Notes: generated by a model not told the origin, from the letters alone. A stretch of DNA of 64,000 nt from Sphingobacteriales bacterium 16-39-50 (GCA_002257025.1 NCHA01000002.1:1-64000), one strand, 5' to 3'. Positions 45,550 through 55,147 are shown, numbered from the stretch's first letter. Program-made: numbers and translations.

Positions 45550-46881
45550 TTAAACATACCTGTTCACCAAATTCTCCAGGTACTCCTGTTTTCCACTTTT
45601 TACTGCCGGTTCTCCCATTTCAACTGCCAGGTTTCTCAGATCTTCCAGACTCAGTTTTCCTGTTTCAAAATCTTTGCCTTTCCCCGAATCAAAAGAGGCA
45701 TAACGATCCTTGCGGACCTTTTTATAATCAGAGTGCTTCAAAATATTATCAGCAGCAATCAGGGCGTGGGCAAAAGTGTCCATACCACCAATATGAGCAT
45801 AAAATAAATCTGCAGGGTCTGTTGAATTTCTGCGGATTTTGGCGTCAAAATTAATACCTCCACCACCGAAACCTCCAGCCTCAATAATCACCAGCATCGC
45901 TTCTGTCAGTTCATTGATATTATTCGGGAACTGATCGGTATCCCAACCATTCTGATAGTCGCCGCGGTTCGCATCAATCGAACCCAATAAGCCTGCATCA
46001 GCACTTACCTGCAGTTCATGCTGGAAAGTATGACCGGCCAGCGTTGCATGATTTACCTCAATATTCAGTTTAAAATCATCCATCAAATCATACTGTCGAA
46101 GGAAGCTAATCACCGTAGCAGCATCGTAATCATACTGATGTTTACTTGGCTCACAGGGCTTTGGTTCTATGAAGAAAGTCCCCTTAAATCCATTTTTTCG
46201 TGCATAATCCCTTGCCATGTGCAGGAATTTTGCAAGATGCTCCTGCTCACGCTTCATATCAGTGTTCAGCAGACTCATATATCCCTCACGGCCACCCCAG
46301 AACACATAATTCTCACCATTGAGGGCAATAGTAGCATCCAGAGCTGCCTTTACCTGCGCTCCGGCATGAGTCAGGACATGAAAATCAGGGTTAGTTGAGG
46401 CTCCGTTCATATAACGACGATGTGAAAACAGATTGGCTGTTCCCCATAGCAATTTCACTCCACTGGCCTTTTGTTTTTCTTTCGCATAAGCAGTAATCGC
46501 CTGCAGGCGGCGCTCATTTTCTAAAACATCATTACCATAATCAACCACATCCACATCATGAAAACAGTAATATGGCAGATTCATCTTGGTAATAAACTCA
46601 AAGGCTGCATCCATTTTATCTTTTGCACGCTCAACCGCATCACTTTTTGCATCCCATTGAAAAATATGGGTCGGCTCTCCGAAAGGATCAGATCCATTTC
46701 CAACAAATGAATGCCAGTAGGCACAGGCGAAACGCAAAGTTTCCTTCATCGTTTTACCGGCGATGATCCGGTTTTCGTCGTACCAACGAAATGCCAATGG
46801 ATTATTGGATTCAGGTCCTTCATATTGTATCTGACCTATGCCTTTGAAAAATTCTTTGTCGCCTGTAATGATGTTTGCCAT
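45550..46881 (-). CDS. xylA: Xylose isomerase
   Basis: 443 residues, the length of class II enzymes. It converts D-xylose to D-xylulose. Motifs seen: [15 protein letters not shown] (catalytic histidine), [54 protein letters not shown] (metal glutamate and the EPKP signature), [19 protein letters not shown] and [20 protein letters not shown]. xylB, its usual partner, lies on the same strand but 1.7 kb upstream, interrupted by an opposite-strand esterase gene. No regulator or transporter is seen nearby. Confidence 0.97.
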   Translation of the reverse strand: MANIITGDKEFFKGIGQIQYEGPESNNPLAFRWYDENRIIAGKTMKETLRFACAYWHSFVGNGSDPFGEPTHIFQWDAKSDAVERAKDKMDAAFEFITKMNLPYYCFHDVDVVDYGNDVLENERRLQAITAYAKEKQKASGVKLLWGTANLFSHRRYMNGASTNPDFHVLTHAGAQVKAALDATIALNGENYVFWGGREGYMSLLNTDMKREQEHLAKFLHMARDYARKNGFKGTFFIEPKPCEPSKHQYDYDAATVISFLRQYDLMDDFKLNIEVNHATLAGHTFQHELQVSADAGLLGSIDANRGDYQNGWDTDQFPNNINELTEAMLVIIEAGGFGGGGINFDAKIRRNSTDPADLFYAHIGGMDTFAHALIAADNILKHSDYKKVRKDRYASFDSGKGKDFETGKLSLEDLRNLAVEMGEPAVKSGKQEYLENLVNRYV

Positions 46882-47195
46882 TCTGAAATTTTTGTGTTTT
46901 CGAATTTATAGAATTAAATAATAATTAGTGAAAAACCAAGGATCTAATGTTTCACAATTCAATAAAAATGGGAGGGCGTCATCCCGAACGATTGAGGGAT
47001 CCAAAACCGATGAGCAGAGAAAGCTTCTGAAAGTGCATCCTTGGAACAGATCCCTCCGCACGGCGGAATTTCTGAATAGAAAACTATTGCAATCGCTTGT
47101 CGGGATTGACGGTGATTGAGAAAGTTCCGGTTCACTGACAAAAACCTATATTTATAATCAGAATTATAACCCATACTTGTCATAAAAAATATCAC
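46882..47195. other. Intergenic region, 314 bp, carrying a repeat element
   Basis: Between the divergent xylA and CE15-type genes. It contains palindromic element copy 2 (46977-47112). The remainder is AT-rich and should hold both promoters, but no convincing TTTG/TAnnTTTG pair stands out. Confidence 0.6.
46977..47112. repeat. Palindromic repeat element, copy 2 (left of the CE15 gene)
   Basis: Terminal arms CGTCATCCCGA (46977-46987) and TCGGGATTGACG (47100-47111) pair with one inserted base. The inner region includes GAGGGATC and AACAGATCCCTCC. It is clearly related to copy 3 at 48457-48595 in the same orientation: both share CAGATCCCTCC, CGGC, AATnTCT and a TCGC.TGTCGGGAT tail. Confidence 0.75.
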
Positions 47196-48395
47196 ATGAA
47201 AGCCTACCTTTTAACCTGCCTTAGCCTTCTCATTTGCATACAGCTTCATGCCCAAAATCATGAAGAATCAAACTATGACGAATCCAAAGTGCCTACCTAT
47301 ACCCTTCCGGATGTTCTAAAAACAAGTGATAATAAAGCGATAAAAAACAAAAAGGCCTGGGAGAAACTGAGAAGACCTGAGGTGCTGACTATGTTCGAAG
47401 ATAATATTTATGGGCAGGTACCTAAGTCTTTTGAAGATATCCGGTTTTCAGTCCTTAGTGAGGATAAAAACAGCATGAATGGCAAAGCACACCGCAAAGA
47501 AGTTTTGATTGAGGTATTTAATAAAAATAAAAGTGTTAAAATCAATCTGGTTCTCTTCATCCCGAATAATGCTTCTAAGCCGGCTCCTGCATTTTTACTG
47601 ATTAATAATCGCGGCAAGGAGAATACGGACCCCGGCAGAAAGGTCATAAGTGAGTTCTGGCCTGCTGAAGTAGTTATTGAAAGTGGGTATGCAATCGCCG
47701 CTTTTCATGTGAGTGATCTAGCACCTGATAATAAAGATGAATTTAAAAATGGCGTCTTACAGTTATATCCCGATCAATTAAACGCTGATAATGGTATGCG
47801 TGCGATAGGTGCCTGGGGCTGGGGCGCCAGCCGTGTGATGGATTATTTTGAAAACGATCCGCAAATTGATAAAAAAGAGGTGGCCCTGGTCGGGCATTCA
47901 AGGGGCGGAAAAGCATCACTTTGGGCTGCTGCGCAGGATCAGCGTTTTGCAATGTGTATTACTAACTGCTCGGGAAGTACAGGAGCGGCACTTGCCCGCA
48001 GACAATTTGGAGAACGGGTTAGAAGAATTAATACTTCATTCCCCCATTGGTTCAACACCAATTATAAAAAATACAATGATCACGAAGAGCTTTTGCCGGT
48101 TGATCAGCACATGCTGATCTCCCTGATCGCACCAAGACCGGTTTATGCTACAAATGCTTCAGAAGATCTCTGGGCTGATCCAAAAGGTACATTCTTATCC
48201 CTGAAAAACGCTGAGGATGTTTATAGTTTATATGGCTTAAAATCAAAATTATCCGAGGTTCCTCCGGGCTTGAATACGCCTGTTATTGAATCTCCTCTGG
48301 CCTATCATAACCGGGAAGGAAAACATGATATGACTGTTTACGACTGGAAGCAGTTTATCAGGTTCGCAGATTATCATTGGGGGAAGGGGAGGTAG
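47196..48395 (+). CDS. Glucuronoyl-esterase-like alpha/beta-hydrolase (CE15 type), exported
   Basis: 399 residues with a signal peptide (ending about IQLHAQ). The nucleophile elbow is VALVGHSRGGKASLW, with serine S235 in the GxSRxGK pattern typical of CE15, which hydrolyses ester bonds between lignin alcohols and glucuronic acid on xylan. Further strings are YGQVPKSFED, AIGAWGWGASRVMDYF, TNCSGSTGAALARRQFGERV, VDQHMLISLIAPRPVYA and a late YHNREGKHDMTVYDW containing the catalytic histidine. Acetylxylan esterase activity is an alternative. It faces away from xylA and toward xylB, and palindromic repeat copies lie on both sides. A xylan-linked role fits the xylose genes. Confidence 0.85.
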   Translation: MKAYLLTCLSLLICIQLHAQNHEESNYDESKVPTYTLPDVLKTSDNKAIKNKKAWEKLRRPEVLTMFEDNIYGQVPKSFEDIRFSVLSEDKNSMNGKAHRKEVLIEVFNKNKSVKINLVLFIPNNASKPAPAFLLINNRGKENTDPGRKVISEFWPAEVVIESGYAIAAFHVSDLAPDNKDEFKNGVLQLYPDQLNADNGMRAIGAWGWGASRVMDYFENDPQIDKKEVALVGHSRGGKASLWAAAQDQRFAMCITNCSGSTGAALARRQFGERVRRINTSFPHWFNTNYKKYNDHEELLPVDQHMLISLIAPRPVYATNASEDLWADPKGTFLSLKNAEDVYSLYGLKSKLSEVPPGLNTPVIESPLAYHNREGKHDMTVYDWKQFIRFADYHWGKGR

Positions 48396-48456
48396 GATTG
48401 TCATCAGACTTGGGCTGAGTTCTTATGTTTCGGGACAAACCGTAATACCGGCCTGC

Positions 48457-48595
48457 CGTCATCCTGAACGCAGTGAAGGATCTCTGCCCTAAAGCACTGA
48501 ATTAATTTCAAGTACGTGCTCTTTAACAACAGATCCCTCCACGCGGCATAATATCTATAAATAAAACAATTTTCGTCGCGTGTCGGGATGACGGG
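48457..48595. repeat. Palindromic repeat element, copy 3 (right of the CE15 gene)
   Basis: Terminal arms CCGTCATCCTGA (48457-48468) and TCGGGATGACGG (48584-48595) match at 11 of 12 positions. Internal AAGGATCT and CAGATCCCTCC form a second inverted pair. Same family and orientation as copy 2 at 46977-47112. Confidence 0.8.
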
Positions 48596-48611
48596 GTACT
48601 ACGAAGCAAGA

Positions 48612-50084
48612 TTACAAATGCTCCAGCAGCAATTCCTTCCATTCCTGGTAAATCGTTTCGTATGCTTCTGATTTTTGAGGTTCGATCTTTCTGAGCGGTT
48701 TCAAATTTGCAAATGCATTTTCAGTACTGAATTCTCCAACACCAATCCCGGCGCCAATTGCTGCTCCGATACTACCTTCATTGCTATACAACTCTACCGG
48801 AACACCACAAGCATTGACAAATGCTTCAATAAAAAGTTCACTTGAAAACATATTCGCCTTACCGGCGCGGATGAGTGTAGGGTTCATGCCGTTCTCACGC
48901 ATAATGTCAAGTCCGTAACGAAAAGCAAAAGCGATGCCTTCCTGAACAGCCCTGAAAATATGCGCCCGGCTATGAAGGTTCAGGTCAATATTATGGAAAT
49001 GTGCGCCGATATTTTTATTATTCAGCATACGCTCTGCTCCATTTCCGAAAGGCAATATCCTTAATCCATTACTCCCAACCCTGATCCCTGTGGCTTCAGT
49101 ATTCATCGTATCATAAGCAATACCAGGAGCAATTACATCCCTGGTCCAGCGATTCAGAATTCCGGTTCCATTGATACAAAGCAATACCCCGATTCGCTTT
49201 TGTTCTTCCGAAAAATTAACATGAGCAAAGCTGTTAATCCTAGATTCCTTATCGAATGTCAGCTGATCTGACACCCCATAGATTACCCCGGAGGTACCAC
49301 CATTGGCTGCAACCTCGCCCGGTTTTAAAACATTCAGAGAAAGGGCATTATTGGGTTGGTCACCAGCTTTATACGTTACCGGGATGCCCGGTTTTAATGA
49401 AAGTCTGGTTGCTATTTCAGTGCTCAATCTGCCATGATCCGTAAATACAGGTTGAATCTCAGGGAAAATATCTTCAGGGAAGCCAAAATGATTTAAAACT
49501 TCTTTTGAAAGCTCATTCCTCCCAAAATCCCAGAATACACCTTCCGAAAGAGATGAAACACTGATATTGATCTCCCCGCTAAGCTTCATGCCTATAAAAT
49601 CTCCGGGAAGCATCACTTTATAGATCTTTTCGAAAATTTCAGGCTCATTTTGCTTCACCCAGGCCAGCTTTGATGCTGTAAAATTTCCGGGTGAATTAAG
49701 CAGATCGCTCAGGCATTTTTGCTCACCAATCGCCTGAAATGCTCTATTCCCGATCTCAACTGCCCTGCTGTCGCACCAGATAATTGAATTTCGGAGTACT
49801 TTTTGCTCTTTATCAACCAATACCAATCCGTGCATCTGATAGGCAATTCCAATTGCTCCTATGGCTTTCGGATCGTACAATCCCGAGGAATTTGCCTTAA
49901 TAATTGCCTGCTGAACATTTTCCCACCATATTTCCGGCGATTGCTCTGCCCAACCTGGATGTTCAGCAATAATCGCTGTTTCAGTTTCCGGATATTGAAC
50001 AGTACAAAGGCATCCCTGAGTTTGAGAATCTATAACAGATACTTTAATTGATGAAGTGCCGAGGTCGATTCCGAGTAGTAGCAT
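48612..50084 (-). CDS. xylB: Xylulokinase
   Basis: 490 residues, FGGY carbohydrate kinase. It phosphorylates D-xylulose to enter the pentose phosphate pathway. N-terminal LLLGIDLGTSSIKVSVID is the phosphate-1 motif, then GIAYQMHGLVLVDKEQK, RNSIIWCDSRAVEIG, and a catalytic-aspartate region YKAGDQPNNALSLNV. The second domain shows GGTSGVIYG, ILPFGNGAERM and LIRAGKANMFSSELF. Its neighbour xylA is the normal operon partner but here they are separated by the CE15-type gene. Confidence 0.96.
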   Translation of the reverse strand: MLLLGIDLGTSSIKVSVIDSQTQGCLCTVQYPETETAIIAEHPGWAEQSPEIWWENVQQAIIKANSSGLYDPKAIGAIGIAYQMHGLVLVDKEQKVLRNSIIWCDSRAVEIGNRAFQAIGEQKCLSDLLNSPGNFTASKLAWVKQNEPEIFEKIYKVMLPGDFIGMKLSGEINISVSSLSEGVFWDFGRNELSKEVLNHFGFPEDIFPEIQPVFTDHGRLSTEIATRLSLKPGIPVTYKAGDQPNNALSLNVLKPGEVAANGGTSGVIYGVSDQLTFDKESRINSFAHVNFSEEQKRIGVLLCINGTGILNRWTRDVIAPGIAYDTMNTEATGIRVGSNGLRILPFGNGAERMLNNKNIGAHFHNIDLNLHSRAHIFRAVQEGIAFAFRYGLDIMRENGMNPTLIRAGKANMFSSELFIEAFVNACGVPVELYSNEGSIGAAIGAGIGVGEFSTENAFANLKPLRKIEPQKSEAYETIYQEWKELLLEHL

Positions 50085-50260
50085 GTTAGTTATTAGTGGT
50101 TAGTAACTGATTGGTTGGATCGATTCCGTTAAATTAATAGGTTATTTCCTTAATCCTTGTTCCTTAATCCAAAAAATATTAATCCAGATTTAATTATGAG
50201 CAATTGATTTGACTGGAACAACAAAATAAAACTTAAAACCTATAACTTATTACTTACAAC

Positions 50261-51442
50261 TCAAATAAGCTTTTGATAAGTCCTCCACCATAAATCAGGC
50301 ATCTCCCCTGAATTGGCAGTCTGATAATCTTCATAGCGGCAGGGAACAAGGTGATGCCTTTCATTCTTCGACTTACCTGCGGGATAGGGCACCTGCATCC
50401 ACCAGCGATCTGATTTTTTACTTTTGACAAAGATCAGTTCATGAGAACCGTCTTTGAGTCCGGCTCTGTAAGTGATGTATTGCGATTTAGGTAATAAAGG
50501 AAATTCTTTCTTCCTGTTATAAAAGCCATCTACAAAATACCAAACCATTTGGGCCAGCAGCATAGCAGTCTGTCCATTCAGATCATAAGCCGGATTATAT
50601 TCATAAAAACCTATTGAAGAAAGCTTATCATTCATGCCGGCATACCTAGCGATCTGGCAGGCATTCTCGCCATAAAATCCATTCGGTGTAGCATTGGCAT
50701 TGCCGGCGGCATCCGAAGAACGAATCGCAGAAATATCAAAGCTTAACATATTCGCATTACGGATTACCGGTTCTGCAAGATTGATATTACCTGCGAAATC
50801 ACCCAGGCGATGTACATCAAAATAGAGTTTATCCATTAGTTTCAGGCTTTCCTGATTGACATAAAAGGTCTGATATCCAATATTGCTGAAATTGAAAAGG
50901 AAATTGGGTTCGTGTAAAAAAATCTTGTTCAGGTAGGAAATTGAAGTGGTCTCGATCGTTCCGTCGATATTGTCATCCAGGTCAAAATGCGAATCGACAA
51001 CCAGCAGATCTACCTTCTGCTCCAGCTCCTCATAAGCCATGAACTGAGGATATGTCAGATCCTGACCACCACCAATTATCACTGGTAAAATGTTCTTTTT
51101 GATCAGTTCAGTCACCAGAAGCTTTAGTGCAACATAGGTATCCGAGACCTTATGCCCGGCACGGATATTACCAAGATCAACGATACGGGTGTTGTAATTA
51201 CCTTCATTAAGCTCATAGAACTTTTGCCTGAAGGCATCAGGAGCCAAAGCTGTCCCAATATTATTGGTCGAATTCCTGTCCTCCAATACACCAATCAGGG
51301 CAATATCAAAAAGACCGCTATCAAGATCGGGAAAATCATCATTGAAGGCTACGATCTTGGATCCTAAATGACTGGTATAAAAACCATTTTCCGGACTAAT
51401 GGAATCTATATCAAGCGGACTAAGAAAATCGGATAATGACAT
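50261..51442 (-). CDS. Arginase/ureohydrolase-superfamily protein (formimidoylglutamase-like) with altered metal site
   Basis: 393 residues, cytoplasmic. The fold is recognisable: ALIGVLEDRNSTNNIGTALA, PVIIGGGQDLTYPQFMAYEE, VDLLVVDSHFDLDD and NMLSFDISAIRSSDAAGNA, then GFYEYNPAYDLNGQTAMLLA. These are the positions of GGGH, DxHxD, SFDxDxxD and the late glutamate of manganese ureohydrolases. Two ligands are changed: the GGGH histidine is Q127, and the second aspartate of DxD is S238 (D236-I-S238). D150, H152 and D154 remain. It could be a weak or single-metal enzyme, or a non-catalytic relative. A tail of about 80 residues (LLPKSQYITYRAG onward) is additional. No hut genes are nearby. Confidence 0.75.
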   Translation of the reverse strand: MSLSDFLSPLDIDSISPENGFYTSHLGSKIVAFNDDFPDLDSGLFDIALIGVLEDRNSTNNIGTALAPDAFRQKFYELNEGNYNTRIVDLGNIRAGHKVSDTYVALKLLVTELIKKNILPVIIGGGQDLTYPQFMAYEELEQKVDLLVVDSHFDLDDNIDGTIETTSISYLNKIFLHEPNFLFNFSNIGYQTFYVNQESLKLMDKLYFDVHRLGDFAGNINLAEPVIRNANMLSFDISAIRSSDAAGNANATPNGFYGENACQIARYAGMNDKLSSIGFYEYNPAYDLNGQTAMLLAQMVWYFVDGFYNRKKEFPLLPKSQYITYRAGLKDGSHELIFVKSKKSDRWWMQVPYPAGKSKNERHHLVPCRYEDYQTANSGEMPDLWWRTYQKLI

Positions 51443-51570
51443 AATAATTGTTCCTGTAATTTAATTGACAGTTTATAATTGAACAGCCCCCGATTAATTT
51501 TGCTTTTACAAAATTGAAGAAGAATCAGATAATTGAGAACAGACTCAAAGCAAATATCAGTTTATTCAGT

Positions 51571-51578
51571 TACTTTTG
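51571..51578 (+). promoter_or_regulatory. -7 box TACTTTTG before the epimerase gene
   Basis: Exact TAnnTTTG match 25 bp before the ATG at 51604. No clear -33 element. A second such box (TAATTTTG, 51495-51502) lies further upstream. Confidence 0.4.
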
Positions 51579-51603
51579 AAAGCATTTAAAAAAATTCATC
51601 CGG

Positions 51604-52575
51604 ATGATTTTAGTTACCGGCGCTACCGGTTTTTTAGGTTCAGAATTAATCAGGCAATTGCTGCTCAGAGGAGAAAAGATCAGAGCAATCAAGCGGGATA
51701 CATCCCGGATACCCCAAATTTTAGCGGAGCAAAAAGATATTGAGTGGTACAATGCCGATATTCTTGATTATTTCGCGCTGAGTGAGGCCATGGATGGTAT
51801 TAGCCATGTTTATCATTGTGCTGCGCTAATATCCTTTAATCCCAAAGACAAAAAGGAAATGCTAAAAGTGAATGTGGAAGGCACTTCAAATCTGCTCAAC
51901 ATCTGTATGGGAAAGAACATACAGCGCTTTTTACATGTGAGTTCAATTGCGGCACTGGGTGAGAGCAAAAAAGGCAAGCTGATTACCGAGAAAAATCACT
52001 GGGAATTTGGATCAGGTCAGAGTACCTATTCAATCTCAAAATATAAGAGTGAGATGGAGGTTTTCAGAGCAGCGGCAGAAGGTTTAAATGCAGTCATCGT
52101 AAATCCATCAATCATTATTGGCAAAAATGCGGGTAAAGAAGGAAGCGGACAATTATTTGAATCAATAAGAACCGGTTTGAATTATTTCCCCGGAGGCAGT
52201 TGCGGTTATGTAGATGTTGCGGATGTCGCCAAATCTATGATCCTTCTAATGGAAAGTACTATTTCTGATGAACGTTTCATTATCAATTCAGAAAACCTGA
52301 CTTATAAAGAGTTTTTTTCGAACATTGCTCTGAAATTTGGTAAAAAACCACCGGCTATAGCATTAAAACCATGGATGATGTATATCGCATGGCTCGGAAG
52401 CCGTGTAGTTACATTTTTAACAGGTAAACGATTCGGTCTTAGCGCAGAAACCGTACGTAGTGCATTCAAAAAACAAATGTATTCCAACGAAAAAATAAAA
52501 AAGGCATTAAATTTTAATTTTAAATCCGTTGACGAATCAATCAGCGAAATTTGCCTGCACCTTAAAAATAGTTAA
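51604..52575 (+). CDS. NAD-dependent epimerase/dehydratase family protein
   Basis: 323 residues, extended short-chain dehydrogenase. The glycine motif is ILVTGATGFLGSELIRQLLL, followed by HVYHCAALISFNPKDK, a serine in FLHVSSIAALGE and the catalytic STYSISKYKSEMEVF (YxxxK). VNPSIIIGKNAGKEGSGQ and VDVADVAKSMI are the usual later elements. It resembles the dihydroflavonol-reductase-like group, so the substrate may be a small carbonyl compound or a sugar nucleotide. The next gene begins just after its end and may be co-transcribed. Confidence 0.85.
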   Translation: MILVTGATGFLGSELIRQLLLRGEKIRAIKRDTSRIPQILAEQKDIEWYNADILDYFALSEAMDGISHVYHCAALISFNPKDKKEMLKVNVEGTSNLLNICMGKNIQRFLHVSSIAALGESKKGKLITEKNHWEFGSGQSTYSISKYKSEMEVFRAAAEGLNAVIVNPSIIIGKNAGKEGSGQLFESIRTGLNYFPGGSCGYVDVADVAKSMILLMESTISDERFIINSENLTYKEFFSNIALKFGKKPPAIALKPWMMYIAWLGSRVVTFLTGKRFGLSAETVRSAFKKQMYSNEKIKKALNFNFKSVDESISEICLHLKNS

Positions 52576-52594
52576 TCCCCTAATTAATAAAGCA

Positions 52595-53887
52595 TTGAAG
52601 CAGTTTTATATCATAGATTTCGACAGTACGTTTACCCAGGTAGAGGCACTGGATGAACTGGCCCGTATCTCATTAATGAACCATCCCAACAGGGAAAAGA
52701 TCTATCAGAAAATTGAAGATCTTACAAATGCAGCGATGGAAGGCAAAATGTCATTCCGTGAAAGTCTTACGGGTCGCGTTCAGCTACTGGAGGCTGACCG
52801 AACTCATTTAAAGCAGCTGGTCAGCCTGCTCAAAAAGAAGGTTTCTTCATCCTTCTCCCGGAACAAAACATTTTTCAAAAAACATGCCGAGTCTGTTCTC
52901 ATTGTTTCGGGTGGATTTAAGGAATTTATTACTCCGGTTGTACTTCCATATCACATCCGTAAGGAAAATATTTATGCCAATACCTTTGTCTTTGACGAAA
53001 ACGGGAAGATTATTGGATATGATGAAAATAATCCACTTTCCAATGAAGGAGGAAAAGTTAAATTACTTAAAGAACTTGACCTAAAGGGTGATATTTATGG
53101 TATTGGCGATGGGCATTCCGATTTTCAGCTGAAGGAATTTGGGATGATCAAAAAATTCTATGCCTTTACCGAGAATATCGAACGTAAAACTGTTGCCGAA
53201 AAAGCCGATCATGTTACCCCGAGTTTTGATGAGTTTCTGTATGTCAATAACCTGCCAAGAGCCATTTCCTATCCTAAAAACAGGATTCTTTGTCTGGTGA
53301 TTGGCGATGTACCTGAACTCGCCATCCAAACCTTAAAGAAAGATGGATTTTCTATTCGCCATAAAAAAACCTTTGAAGAAAAGTATGTACCTGATGTGGG
53401 TATGATGCTGCTGGCTAATGGCGAACTGCTTGAAAGGGAAAAGCTTGAACGTGCGGTAAAACTTAAAACGATTGGATATCTTGGAAACAGTGAACCTAAG
53501 CTATCCCATGGTTTATGTACTGATATGGGCATTGTCATATTTGACGACCCTAAGCATAGTCCAAAAAATCCCGAATTCATTGCCAAAAGGATGATCAACT
53601 TTATCAACCATGGCCATACTTATGTGAGTGCGAACTTTCCAAATCTTCAGCTTCCGCGGATTGCAGGAGCTCATCGTTTGATTCACATCCACAAAAATAT
53701 GCCGGGTATTATGGCACAGATCAATAAGGTTTTTGCCGATCATCATATTAATATTGTGGGGCAGTACCTGATGACTAATCCAAGCATAGGTTATGTAATT
53801 ACGGATGTGAGTGATGAATACGATAAAAAGGTATTGAAAGCTTTGAAGCAGATCGATCATACTATTAAGTTCAGAATACTCTATTAA
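52595..53887 (+). CDS. serB: Phosphoserine phosphatase (SerB) fused to remnants of SerA including an ACT domain
   Basis: 430 residues if translation starts at the TTG at 52595 (giving KQFYIIDFDSTFTQ). An ATG at 52529 would overlap the upstream gene by 47 bp and adds an unlikely leader. Residues 1-215 are a HAD phosphatase: motif I DFDST with D8 and D10, SGG in VLIVSGGFKEF, and GDGHSDFQ as motif III. Residues about 230-320 look like the N-terminal lobe of D-3-phosphoglycerate dehydrogenase, and FIAKRMINFINHGHTYVSAN then PRIAGAHRLIHIHKNMPG onward is its C-terminal ACT domain, ending FRILY. The NAD-binding Rossmann domain between them (about 180 residues) is missing. It dephosphorylates phosphoserine, with serine-sensing by ACT likely (inference). 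Confidence 0.85.
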   Translation: MKQFYIIDFDSTFTQVEALDELARISLMNHPNREKIYQKIEDLTNAAMEGKMSFRESLTGRVQLLEADRTHLKQLVSLLKKKVSSSFSRNKTFFKKHAESVLIVSGGFKEFITPVVLPYHIRKENIYANTFVFDENGKIIGYDENNPLSNEGGKVKLLKELDLKGDIYGIGDGHSDFQLKEFGMIKKFYAFTENIERKTVAEKADHVTPSFDEFLYVNNLPRAISYPKNRILCLVIGDVPELAIQTLKKDGFSIRHKKTFEEKYVPDVGMMLLANGELLEREKLERAVKLKTIGYLGNSEPKLSHGLCTDMGIVIFDDPKHSPKNPEFIAKRMINFINHGHTYVSANFPNLQLPRIAGAHRLIHIHKNMPGIMAQINKVFADHHINIVGQYLMTNPSIGYVITDVSDEYDKKVLKALKQIDHTIKFRILY

Positions 53888-54030
53888 GCCTAAAGTCAAA
53901 AGCTTAAAGCTTAAAGCCAAAAACACAAATTAAGGGAGCAAAAAGCTCAAAGCTGAAAGCAGAAGGCAGTTTATAGTTCGATTTTTCGACAAAAATCGTT
54001 AAATTGCCAGCCTGATTAAATTTTAATACT

Positions 54031-55116
54031 GTGTCTGATAAATTAAATATTTCCATTACAAAAACAGCCCAGTCACGTTTGGCTGATATTGATTTCAATA
54101 ATTTACCCTTTGGAAAGACCTTTTCCGATCATATGTTCATTGCGGATTACAGCGATGGGACATGGAAGGACTTCAGAATTGTGCCTTACGGAGAGATCGG
54201 GTTCAGTCCTGCAATTTCTGCCCTGCATTACGGACAGGCATTTTTCGAAGGTATAAAGGCTTATAAACATGCCGATGGAAATGTCAGCATCTTCCGTCCT
54301 GATAAAAATGCAGAACGTTTTAATCTTTCTGCACAGCGTTTGTGTATGCCTGAACTGCCGGTTGATATCTTTTTAAAGAGCCTTGAAACATTGGTTGATC
54401 TTGACAGAGACTGGGTCCCATCAAAGGCAAATCATAGCCTCTACATCAGGCCATTTATGTTTGCTACCGATCCTTTTCTAGGTGTAACACCCTCAGCTAC
54501 ATATAAATATATTGTATTAACTGGTCCGGTTGGCCCTTATTTTTCAAAGAACCTTAAGGTAAAAGTTGAAACTTTTTATTCAAGAGCAAGCGATGGTGGT
54601 TTCGGTTTTGCTAAAGCCGCAGGGAATTATGGCGGCTCTATGCTACCAGCAATGAAAGCTACGCAGGAAGGTTTTGACCAGTTGATCTGGACAGATTCAA
54701 AAGAACATGCTTATGTAGAAGAACTGGGAGCCGCAAATATCATGTTTATGATGGATGGAAAATTAATCACTCCATCTACCAGAGATACCATTTTAAAAGG
54801 CGTAACCCGCGACACTGTTTTAACTCTGGCAAAAGGCTGGAATATTCCAATTGAGGAGCGCAGAATCTCAGTGGCGGAGATTATCAAAGGAATTAAAGAA
54901 GGCCGCATCACTGATGCATTTGGTGTTGGAACAGCCGCAACAATTGCTCATATAGCTGAAATCGGACATGAAGGCGAACTTTATACGCTTCCTGACCCGG
55001 CAAAACGGATATTCTCTAACCGCGTTCTTGACACATTGAATGAATTAAGATATGGCCGCTCTGCTGATGAGCATGGGTGGAATTTTGCTGTAAGGTCTGA
55101 GTCGAGTAAGGACTGA
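54031..55116 (+). CDS. ilvE: Branched-chain amino-acid aminotransferase
   Basis: 361 residues, fold type IV PLP enzyme. It transfers amino groups between leucine, isoleucine or valine and 2-oxoglutarate. The GTG start at 54031 is the only plausible one. Seen: GEIGFSPAISALHYGQAFFE, FFEGIKAYKHADG, RPFMFATDPFLGVTPSATY, YGGSMLPAMKATQEGFDQLI and AYVEELGAANIMFMM, the BCAT signature, followed by TRDTILKGVTRDTVLTLA. A hairpin terminator-like repeat follows (55127-55147). Confidence 0.95.
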   Translation: MSDKLNISITKTAQSRLADIDFNNLPFGKTFSDHMFIADYSDGTWKDFRIVPYGEIGFSPAISALHYGQAFFEGIKAYKHADGNVSIFRPDKNAERFNLSAQRLCMPELPVDIFLKSLETLVDLDRDWVPSKANHSLYIRPFMFATDPFLGVTPSATYKYIVLTGPVGPYFSKNLKVKVETFYSRASDGGFGFAKAAGNYGGSMLPAMKATQEGFDQLIWTDSKEHAYVEELGAANIMFMMDGKLITPSTRDTILKGVTRDTVLTLAKGWNIPIEERRISVAEIIKGIKEGRITDAFGVGTAATIAHIAEIGHEGELYTLPDPAKRIFSNRVLDTLNELRYGRSADEHGWNFAVRSESSKD

Positions 55117-55126
55117 AGATTATTTT

Positions 55127-55147
55127 AGCCCGGGCTTAACCCGGGCT
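55127..55147. terminator. Hairpin between ilvE and the AsmA-like gene
   Basis: AGCCCGGG (55127-55134) pairs with CCCGGGCT (55140-55147) around a five-base loop. The genes converge here; the hairpin is 10 bp after the ilvE stop and abuts the AsmA-like stop. It may terminate both, but the T-run is weak. Confidence 0.55.

Noticed and set aside
52529..52594. ATG start at 52529 for the SerB fusion
   Set aside because: It overlaps the upstream epimerase gene by 47 bp and adds a leader not expected in SerB; the TTG at 52595 places the HAD motif correctly near the N-terminus.
53513..53926. Minus-strand frame opposite the SerB-SerA gene
   Set aside because: No recognisable domain; fully inside a well-supported gene.
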